From contig CAMTIM010000022.1 in the NCBI GenBank assembly GCA_947072565.1, forward strand, positions 210,463 through 274,462: a DNA stretch of 64,000 nucleotides. Direction: 5' to 3'. Shown piece after piece: positions 57,000 to 64,000 of this stretch. The notes beneath the pieces were generated by a model. It had not been told where the DNA came from, made no database searches, and worked only from the letters and a program-made list of their open reading frames with translations. Made by a program: the position numbers and the translations under genes. Origin of the DNA: an uncultured Peptostreptococcaceae bacterium (GTDB taxonomy: Bacteria > Bacillota > Clostridia > Peptostreptococcales > Peptostreptococcaceae). The first letter of the stretch is position 1. Every line of letters begins with the position of its first letter.

Positions 57000-58529
57000 T
57001 TATATTATTACACCGATACCTAGAACAACTATAGATAATACAGCTATAATTGCTATTAGTGGAGTAACAAACTTTAACCACTTATCATAAGTTACATTTA
57101 CCATTGCAAGGGATGCTAGAATTAAACCCGTAGGAGTTATAAATCCTATAAGACCTTGTCCAAATTGGTATGCACTTACTATTACATCTCTGTTTACTCC
57201 TACAACATCTGCAAGAGGTGCCATTATAGGCATTGATAAAACTGCCAACCCAGAAGATGATGATATAAAGAATCCTAATACTATATATACAAAGAACATT
57301 ACTGTAGAGAACATTACTCCACTCATATTTGAAACTAAATTACTTAAGTTATTTAATATAGTATCACTTATCATTCCACCGTCCATTATTATAGTAACAC
57401 CACGAGCAAGGCCTATCATTAGTGCAACCCCTAATAATTCTGATGCCCCATCAACAAACTCTGATACAAACTCTTTCTCGTTAAGACCTGAAATCAATGC
57501 TAGTATAAATGTTACAAATAAGAATAGTGCTGTCATTTCTTCGAACCACCATCCCAATTCTTTAACTCCGTACACCATAACTCCAAAAGAAACTGCAAAT
57601 ATTATAAGCATAAGCTTTCTTCCCCATGTAAATTCAGGTACTTCAGCTTCATTATGCGCTTTTAGGAAATGTTCTTCCAACTCTTCCTTTTGATGATATA
57701 TTAAAGATTGTGTTGGGTCTTTCTTTACTTTCTCTGCATATCTAACAGTATATATAACACATACTATAAGACCTGCAACTAACATAAACAATCTTATAGC
57801 CATACCACTTGTAAAATCTATACCTGCTGTATTTGATGCTATAACTGTTGAAAATGGATTTACTGTTGATGCCATAGTTCCCATACATGAGCCTAGATAT
57901 ATAGCAGCTATTGCTACCAATGCATCATACCCTGCTGCTAAGAATATCGGAACAACTATTGGATAAAATGCGATTGTTTCTTCTGCTAATCCAAAGCTTG
58001 TACCCCCTATTCCTATAAGAACAGTGATTATGACTATTAACCAAGCTTCTTTTCCTTTTAGGTTTCTAGATAAAGCACTTATCCCTGCTGTAAATGATCC
58101 AGTTTTATTTATTACCCCTACTATACCACCTATTACTAGTACAAAAGCTATAATGTCTATAGAATCATATAATCCTTGTATTGGAGCATTTAAAAATGTT
58201 GTTACTGCTTTAAATACAGTTGGCTTTTCCTTAGTTAATTGCTCATAAGTACCTGGAATTGCCACAGGTTTACTTATAGATCCATCTGTAAATTTACTTA
58301 AATTGGTTTTTACCCCCAAATCATTAAGAGTTTGTTGAGTAGCTTCCTTTTCTGTAGTTTTACCATTTGGTGATTCTATCGCAAATACATTAGTTTCTGC
58401 GTTATACAATAATTTAGAATACTTACCTGAAGGTATAATATAAGTAAGAGCTAATACCAATAACATAACTATAAGTATTACAGTATATGCTGTTGGAAAT
58501 GAAAATTTAGATTTCTTTTTTGATGACAT
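57000..58529 (-). CDS. YfcC-family membrane carrier (DcuC/arsenical-pump-like superfamily)
   Basis: 509 residues with about twelve membrane segments. The N-terminus (FPTAYTVILIVMLLVLALTYIIPSGKY, with the P-S-G-K/R-Y motif), a 60-residue extracellular loop (about 40-100), GGIVGVINKTGSF, and the C-terminal GFITPTGLILASLAM match YfcC proteins. These are predicted anaerobic carriers of dicarboxylates, amino acids or short peptides; the substrate is unproven. Proximity to opp suggests amino acid traffic but it is a separate transcription unit. Confidence 0.85.
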   Translation of the reverse strand: MSSKKKSKFSFPTAYTVILIVMLLVLALTYIIPSGKYSKLLYNAETNVFAIESPNGKTTEKEATQQTLNDLGVKTNLSKFTDGSISKPVAIPGTYEQLTKEKPTVFKAVTTFLNAPIQGLYDSIDIIAFVLVIGGIVGVINKTGSFTAGISALSRNLKGKEAWLIVIITVLIGIGGTSFGLAEETIAFYPIVVPIFLAAGYDALVAIAAIYLGSCMGTMASTVNPFSTVIASNTAGIDFTSGMAIRLFMLVAGLIVCVIYTVRYAEKVKKDPTQSLIYHQKEELEEHFLKAHNEAEVPEFTWGRKLMLIIFAVSFGVMVYGVKELGWWFEEMTALFLFVTFILALISGLNEKEFVSEFVDGASELLGVALMIGLARGVTIIMDGGMISDTILNNLSNLVSNMSGVMFSTVMFFVYIVLGFFISSSSGLAVLSMPIMAPLADVVGVNRDVIVSAYQFGQGLIGFITPTGLILASLAMVNVTYDKWLKFVTPLIAIIAVLSIVVLGIGVII

Positions 58530-58632
58530 TCAATCGTCCCCTTTTATATAATTTTTTCATTTGATATCTTACTATATTCTTCAAAGTTTTAATTATTCCT
58601 TTATATTGTTTGTTTTTTCTTTATATTTTGAC

Positions 58633-61458
58633 TTAATTGAAATATCTTTTTAAAAATATGCCTGTATAAGAACCCTCTACCTTAGATACTTCTTTTGGTG
58701 TGCCAGTTGCAATAACTTTACCACCTTTATCTCCGCCTTCTGGCCCTAAGTCAATTATATAATCACAAGTCTTTATTACTTCTAAGTTATGTTCTATTAC
58801 TATTATACTATTCCCTGTATCCGCTAACCTTTGAAGTACATGAATTAGCTTATCTATATCAGCCATATGAAGCCCAGTTGTTGGCTCATCTAATATATAC
58901 AGAGTTTTTCCTGTTGGCCTTTTACTAAGCTCAGTTGCTAATTTTATTCTTTGTGCTTCTCCACCTGATAATTGTGTTGAAGGTTGTCCTAGTTTTATAT
59001 AAGAAAGCCCTACATCTACTAGCGTTTCCATTTTTCTCTTTATGTTAGGAATGTTTTCAAAGAATACAAGAGCTTCTTCTACATTCATATTTAGTATGTC
59101 TGATATAGTTTTATCTTTGTACTTGACTTGTAATGTTTCTCTATTGTATCTTTCTCCCTTACAAATCTCACAAGGTACATATACATCTGGTAAAAAATGC
59201 ATCTCTATTTTAATTATTCCATCACCTTTACAAGCTTCACATCTACCACCTTTTACATTAAAACTAAATCTTCCTTTTTTATATCCTCTTGCTTTTGCTT
59301 CATTAGTTGATGCAAATAAATCTCTTATCATATCAAATACACCTGTGTAAGTAGCTGGATTTGAACGAGGTGTTCTACCAATAGGGCTTTGGTCTATGTT
59401 TATTATTTTATCTATATTTTCTATTCCTGTTATTTCTTTGTGCTTTCCTGGTCTTTCTCTAAGTCTATTTATTTTACCTGCAATCCCTTTATATAATATA
59501 TCATTTATTAATGTACTTTTACCTGAACCCGATACACCAGTTATACAAGTGAATTTTCCTAGTGGTATTTTTACATTTAAGTTCTTCAAATTGTTTTCAT
59601 TAGCTTTAACTATTTCTAAATAGTTTCCATTACCTTCTCTAGTCTGTTGAGGTATATTTATTTGTTTTTTTCCACTTAAATATTGCCCTGTCATAGAATC
59701 TGGATTTTGTAATATCTCATCTAGAGTTCCCTGTGCAACTATTTCTCCACCATGTATTCCTGCCCCCGGTCCTATATCAACAACATAATCAGCTTCTCTC
59801 ATAGTATCTTCATCATGTTCTACTACTATAAGAGTATTTCCTATGTTTGTTAAATGTCTTAATGTCCCTATAAGCCTATCATTATCTCTTTGATGAAGAC
59901 CTATACTTGGCTCATCTAACACATATAAAACTCCAACTAATGCAGAACCTATTTGAGTAGCAAGTCTTATACGTTGTGCTTCTCCACCTGATAAAGTACC
60001 TGCTTTTCTTGATAAATTTAAATAATCTAATCCAACATCTCTTAAGAATGCCGCTCTGCCTCTTATCTCTTTTAATATTTCATGTGCTATAAATTTTTGT
60101 TTTTTATTTAAATTTATATTATCTATATAATCTATAAGATCATTAACTGAAAAATCTGTTACATCCATTATATTTTTATTATCCACTGAAACTGCCAGTA
60201 CTTCTTTTTTAAGTCTTGCACCTTTACATTTTGGACAAGGTGTTTCTGCCATATATTCTTCTATTTTTTCTCTTGCATATTCAGAATTTGTTTCTCTATA
60301 TCTTCTTTCTAAGTTTACTATTACTCCTTCGAATGGAGCTTTATATTGTCTTCTTCCTCCAAATTTAGATTCAAATACAAATTCTACCATTACTTTGTCC
60401 TGCCCATAAAGTAATTCATGGACAAAATCCTCAGGTAAATCTTTAAATGGAGTAGTTAATGATACATTGAAATGATCTGCTAAACTTTGAACCATTTTAC
60501 TGTAATAAGTATCATCATTTCCATTAGCTGAACCCCATGCAGCAATCGCTCCTTGTTTTATAGATAAGTCTGTATTTGGTACAACTAAATCAGGGTCAAC
60601 TTCTCTACTTTCTCCAAGTCCATTACAACTTTCACAAGCTCCAAAAGGACTGTTAAATGAGAACATTCTTGGTGATAGCTCTTCTATTCCTATACCATGT
60701 TCTGGGCAAGCAAATTTAGTTGAATAAAGTATTTCTTCACCGTCTACTACTTGAGCTATAACAAGTCCATCTGATAATTTAACTGCCGTTTCTATAGAAT
60801 CTGCAAGCCTAGTTTCTATACCCTCTTTGATTACTATTCTGTCTACTACGACCTCTATATTATGTTTTTGATTTTTATTTAATTCTATGTCATCACTTAC
60901 TTCATAATTTTCACCATCAACTCTTATTCTAACAAATCCTTCTTTTTTTACATTTTCTATTATTTTTTTATGAGTACCTTTTTGACCTCTAACTACTGGA
61001 GATAATATTTGCAACTTAGTTCTATCACTAAATTTCATCATATTATCGACTATTTCTTGTATAGTCATTTGGCTTATTAACTTACCACAAGTTGAACAAT
61101 GAACCTCTCCAACTCTAGCAAATAATAATCTTAAATAATCATATATTTCTGTGACTGTACCAACTGTAGAACGAGGATTTTTAGAAGTAGTTTTTTGATC
61201 TATTGATATTGCTGGAGATAAACCTTCTATATACTCTACATTTGGTTTTTCCATTTGTCCTAAAAATTGTCTTGCATATGCAGATAAGCTTTCTACATAT
61301 CTTCTTTGACCTTCTGCATATATAGTATCAAAAGCTAAAGATGATTTTCCTGATCCTGATAATCCTGTAAATACTATAAACTTATTTCTTGGAAGCTCTA
61401 AGTCTACATTTTTTAAATTATGCTCTTTTGCGCCTTTTATTATAATTTTATCTTCCAT
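58633..61458 (-). CDS. uvrA: Excinuclease ABC subunit A
   Basis: 941 residues, full length. Two ABC modules: Walker [10 protein letters not shown] (about 31-39) and GVSGSGKST (about 640-648); signatures [12 protein letters not shown] and [12 protein letters not shown]; zinc sites CSTC / CPEH ... CESC, and CEAC ... CEIC. UvrA finds lesions with UvrB and loads it. Its ATG follows the uvrB stop directly (TAA-ATG), so they are one operon. No clear terminator lies in the 58530-58632 gap. Confidence 0.97.
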   Translation of the reverse strand: MEDKIIIKGAKEHNLKNVDLELPRNKFIVFTGLSGSGKSSLAFDTIYAEGQRRYVESLSAYARQFLGQMEKPNVEYIEGLSPAISIDQKTTSKNPRSTVGTVTEIYDYLRLLFARVGEVHCSTCGKLISQMTIQEIVDNMMKFSDRTKLQILSPVVRGQKGTHKKIIENVKKEGFVRIRVDGENYEVSDDIELNKNQKHNIEVVVDRIVIKEGIETRLADSIETAVKLSDGLVIAQVVDGEEILYSTKFACPEHGIGIEELSPRMFSFNSPFGACESCNGLGESREVDPDLVVPNTDLSIKQGAIAAWGSANGNDDTYYSKMVQSLADHFNVSLTTPFKDLPEDFVHELLYGQDKVMVEFVFESKFGGRRQYKAPFEGVIVNLERRYRETNSEYAREKIEEYMAETPCPKCKGARLKKEVLAVSVDNKNIMDVTDFSVNDLIDYIDNINLNKKQKFIAHEILKEIRGRAAFLRDVGLDYLNLSRKAGTLSGGEAQRIRLATQIGSALVGVLYVLDEPSIGLHQRDNDRLIGTLRHLTNIGNTLIVVEHDEDTMREADYVVDIGPGAGIHGGEIVAQGTLDEILQNPDSMTGQYLSGKKQINIPQQTREGNGNYLEIVKANENNLKNLNVKIPLGKFTCITGVSGSGKSTLINDILYKGIAGKINRLRERPGKHKEITGIENIDKIINIDQSPIGRTPRSNPATYTGVFDMIRDLFASTNEAKARGYKKGRFSFNVKGGRCEACKGDGIIKIEMHFLPDVYVPCEICKGERYNRETLQVKYKDKTISDILNMNVEEALVFFENIPNIKRKMETLVDVGLSYIKLGQPSTQLSGGEAQRIKLATELSKRPTGKTLYILDEPTTGLHMADIDKLIHVLQRLADTGNSIIVIEHNLEVIKTCDYIIDLGPEGGDKGGKVIATGTPKEVSKVEGSYTGIFLKRYFN

Positions 61459-63429
61459 TTAGTTGTTAATCCTTTCCTCTAGTTGTTTAATTTTATCTCT
61501 AAGTTCTGCTGCTCTTTCAAATTGTAAATTCTCTGCAGATTTCATCATTTCTATTTGTAGATTAGCTATGTTCTTTTTAATTTCATTTATATCATCAGTT
61601 TCTTTAATTCCATAAACTGTTTCTTCATCTGCTATTTTAGTTGCCTCTATACTATCTCTGACTCCTTTTTTTATAGTTGTTGGAGTTATATTATTTTCTT
61701 CATTATATAGAGCTTGTATTTCTCTTCTTCTTTTAGTTTCTTCTATTGCACTTTCCATAGACCTAGTTATTTTATCTGCATACATTATAACTCTTCCTTC
61801 TGAGTTTCTAGCTGCACGACCTACAGTTTGTATTAATGATGTTTCTGAGCGTAGGAAACCTTCTTTATCTGCATCTAAAATCGCAACTAAAGATACTTCT
61901 GGTATGTCTAACCCTTCTCTCAGTAAGTTTATACCTACTAATACATCAAATTTACCTAATCTTAAATCTCTTATTATCTCTACTCTTTTTAGAGTATCTA
62001 TATCTGAATGTAAATACTCTACTTTTATTCCTATTTCCTTTAAGTAATTAGTCAAGTCTTCACTCATTTTTTTAGTTAAAGTAGTTATTAAAACTCTTTC
62101 ACCTTTTTCTATTACTTTATTAACTTCTACTACTAAGTTATCTATTTGATTATCTATAGGTCTTACTTCAATTATTGGATCTAATAATCCTGTAGGCCTT
62201 ATTATTTGTTGTGCTATAGTTGATGAGTGTTCTATTTCATAAGGACCTGGAGTTGCACTTACAAATAATATTTGGTTTATATTTTCTTCAAATTCTCCAA
62301 AATTTAGAGGTCTATTATCATAAGCTGATGGAAGTCTAAATCCATTATCTATAAGCGAGCCCTTTCTCGATCTATCACCAGCATGCATACCTCTTACTTG
62401 TGGAATCGTAACATGTGATTCATCAACTATTATCAAATAATCATCTGGGAAAAAGTCCATCAATGTATAGGGTTTATCACCTGGGTTTCTTCCTGTTATA
62501 TGTCTTGAGTAATTTTCTATGCCTTGGCAAAATCCTATTTCTCTTAGCATCTCAACATCATATCTTGTTCTTTGGTCTATTCTTTGTGCTTCTATTAATT
62601 TATCCTCATCTTTAAAGTAATTTATTCTTTCTTCTACTTCTTTTTCTATTTCTACAATAGCTTTTTCTACTCTTTCCGGTGTTGTTACATAATGAGATGC
62701 TGGAAATATTACTATATGATTTCTAACACCTACCATCTTGCCTGTTACATAATCTATTTCTGTTATTCTATCAATTTCGTCTCCAAAAAATTCTATTCTA
62801 ATTGCTCTTTCATCATTGTTCGCAGGAAATATCTCTAGTATATCTCCTCTTACTCTAAATGTACCTCTAGTAAAATTAATATCATTTCTTTCATATTGTA
62901 TTTCTATTAAACGCTTTATAACTTCATCTCTATCTTTTTCCATTCCAGGTCTTAAAGATACCATAAGATTTCTATAATCTTCAGGATCCCCTAACCCATA
63001 TATACATGAAACTGACGATATTATTATTACATCTCTTTTTTCTAATATAGATGCAGTTGCTGAATGTCGTAGTTTGTCTATTTCATCATTTATACTTGCA
63101 TCTTTTTCTATATATGTATCACTATGTGCAACATATGCTTCTGGCTGATAATAGTCATAATAACTTACAAAATACTCTACTGCATTTTCAGGGAAAAATT
63201 CTTTAAACTCACTGTATAGTTGAGCGGCTAAAGTCTTATTATGTGCAAGTATTAGAGTTGGCATTTTTACTTCTTGTATAATATTTGCCATAGTAAAAGT
63301 TTTTCCCGAACCAGTAACTCCTAATAATGTAGAAAATTTTTCATTATTATTTATAGCTGTAACGATTGATTTTATGGCAGTTGGTTGATCCCCTGTAGGC
63401 TTAAAGTCTGATTTTAGTTCAAAATCCAA
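61459..63429 (-). CDS. uvrB: Excinuclease ABC subunit B
   Basis: About 656 residues if started at a TTG at 63429, eight bases after AAGGAG; the GTG at 63438 overlaps that site. Walker [11 protein letters not shown] (about 36-45), the beta-hairpin segment [11 protein letters not shown], helicase motifs ([15 protein letters not shown]) and a C-terminal UVR motif ([17 protein letters not shown]). UvrB verifies damage and recruits UvrC. A LexA box upstream puts it and uvrA under SOS control. Confidence 0.96.
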   Translation of the reverse strand: MDFELKSDFKPTGDQPTAIKSIVTAINNNEKFSTLLGVTGSGKTFTMANIIQEVKMPTLILAHNKTLAAQLYSEFKEFFPENAVEYFVSYYDYYQPEAYVAHSDTYIEKDASINDEIDKLRHSATASILEKRDVIIISSVSCIYGLGDPEDYRNLMVSLRPGMEKDRDEVIKRLIEIQYERNDINFTRGTFRVRGDILEIFPANNDERAIRIEFFGDEIDRITEIDYVTGKMVGVRNHIVIFPASHYVTTPERVEKAIVEIEKEVEERINYFKDEDKLIEAQRIDQRTRYDVEMLREIGFCQGIENYSRHITGRNPGDKPYTLMDFFPDDYLIIVDESHVTIPQVRGMHAGDRSRKGSLIDNGFRLPSAYDNRPLNFGEFEENINQILFVSATPGPYEIEHSSTIAQQIIRPTGLLDPIIEVRPIDNQIDNLVVEVNKVIEKGERVLITTLTKKMSEDLTNYLKEIGIKVEYLHSDIDTLKRVEIIRDLRLGKFDVLVGINLLREGLDIPEVSLVAILDADKEGFLRSETSLIQTVGRAARNSEGRVIMYADKITRSMESAIEETKRRREIQALYNEENNITPTTIKKGVRDSIEATKIADEETVYGIKETDDINEIKKNIANLQIEMMKSAENLQFERAAELRDKIKQLEERINN

Positions 63430-63448
63430 AAATCTCACTCCTTTCTAC

Positions 63449-63460
63449 GAACGTTAGTTC
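63449..63460. promoter_or_regulatory. LexA (SOS) box upstream of uvrBA
   Basis: GAACGTTAGTTC is a perfect GAAC-N4-GTTC palindrome, the clostridial/Bacillus LexA pattern. It lies 20-31 bases before the uvrB start and about 12 bases downstream of a TATAAT, so bound LexA would block transcription start. Confidence 0.8.
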
Positions 63461-63471
63461 TTTATAAGATT

Positions 63472-63477
63472 ATTATA
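63472..63477 (-). promoter_or_regulatory. -10 element of uvrBA
   Basis: A perfect TATAAT on the minus strand precedes the LexA box; the -35 region is A+T-rich and not clearly conserved. Confidence 0.5.
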
Positions 63478-63603
63478 TCATATTCTACTATATTTTAATT
63501 TTTTTAATAGATTTTTTATACTTAGTGTTTTTGCATATTTTACCCAATATATTGTATTTTCAACCTAATTTGTATTTTTATTATATAATTTTATACAAAA
63601 ACA

Positions 63604-63630
63604 AAGACCTCTATGGGGGATAGAGGTCTT
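63604..63630 (-). terminator. Second terminator-like hairpin downstream of the rRNA operon
   Basis: A perfect 11-bp inverted repeat (AAGACCTCTAT / ATAGAGGTCTT) with a G5 loop (plus strand) is followed on the minus strand by TTTGTTTTTG. It lies 200 bases after the 5S terminator. The rest of 63478-63828 is A+T-rich with no ORF or other structure I can support. Confidence 0.6.
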
Positions 63631-63828
63631 ATAAAATGGGGGAGATTGAGTAAATCATTTTTTCTATTAAGTTTTATATTATTATAATGTCCATTTACTT
63701 TAATTTTATACATATTTTTAACTATAAATTATTCTTCAAGTTTAATTCTATAATACTGATAATTTATAGCTATTGTAGAAAAATAAATTTATTAATATAT
63801 ACATGCTTAATTTTTTTGGCATTATAAA

Positions 63829-63856
63829 AAGCTCTAAGGGTAATACCCTAGAGCTT
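63829..63856 (-). terminator. Terminator of the 5S rRNA / rRNA operon
   Basis: AAGCTCTA / TAGAGCTT encloses an inner GGGT / ACCC stem and is followed by TTTTTAT on the minus strand, about 27 bases after the 5S 3' end. Confidence 0.8.
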
Positions 63857-63882
63857 AAATAATTTAATACATAAAAAAAGAT

Positions 63883-64000
<118 letters not shown>

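Overview
The window is AT-rich (roughly 70 % A+T by eye) chromosomal DNA from a low-GC Gram-positive anaerobe. Gene content and order point to the Peptostreptococcaceae (the Clostridioides / Paraclostridium / Romboutsia neighbourhood): a secondary-type type IV pilus cluster beside lon-clpX-clpP-tig, an RNase PH-RdgB fusion, dnaE-pfkA-pyk, murB-rapZ-yvcK-whiA, a trimeric [FeFe] hydrogenase, hprK-uvrC and uvrBA. The species is inferred, not proven. I see no phage, insertion sequence, CRISPR array or tRNA. The only RNA gene is a 5S rRNA at the right edge, so an rRNA operon lies just outside.

Layout. 1-3.4 kb: FAD oxidoreductase (cut by the window edge), two small unknown genes and a SEC-C protein. 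3.6-9.1 kb: a minus-strand type IV pilus operon, DUF881-pilB-pilC-pilin-pilM-pilN-pilO; pilM has no ATG/GTG/TTG start near its 5' end. 9.3-20 kb: twin P-loop protein, engB, lon, a two-gene chromate-type transporter, clpX-clpP-tig, a phosphoesterase and the rph-rdgB fusion. 20-30.5 kb: ligA, a 2-hydroxyacid dehydrogenase, rlmD, a membrane protein, an NSS symporter with a 32-residue partner gene, pyk and pfkA. 30.6-39.4 kb: dnaE, whiA, a Nudix gene, yvcK, rapZ, a PHP gene and murB. 39.5-47.7 kb: two divergent FNT channels, cardiolipin synthase and the hydrogenase operon hydC-hydB-hydA. 47.7-58.5 kb: hprK-uvrC, then a divergent oligopeptide uptake locus (oppA on minus; a DUF3899 gene and oppBCDF on plus) and a YfcC-type carrier. 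58.6-64 kb: uvrB-uvrA behind a LexA box, then the 5S gene.

The most striking observation is oppA. Its lipoprotein signal is followed directly by the half of the protein that is normally C-terminal, and the normally N-terminal half comes last. It is a full-length, uninterrupted, circularly permuted peptide-binding lipoprotein next to an otherwise ordinary oppBCDF operon. The new ends fall about where the polypeptide crosses between the two lobes.

Functionally the window combines protein quality control, DNA repair and replication, lower glycolysis with HPr-kinase carbon signalling, hydrogen metabolism and peptide / amino acid uptake, as expected of an amino-acid- and sugar-fermenting anaerobe. 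Many start codons were reassigned here from Shine-Dalgarno spacing; this is stated for each gene.
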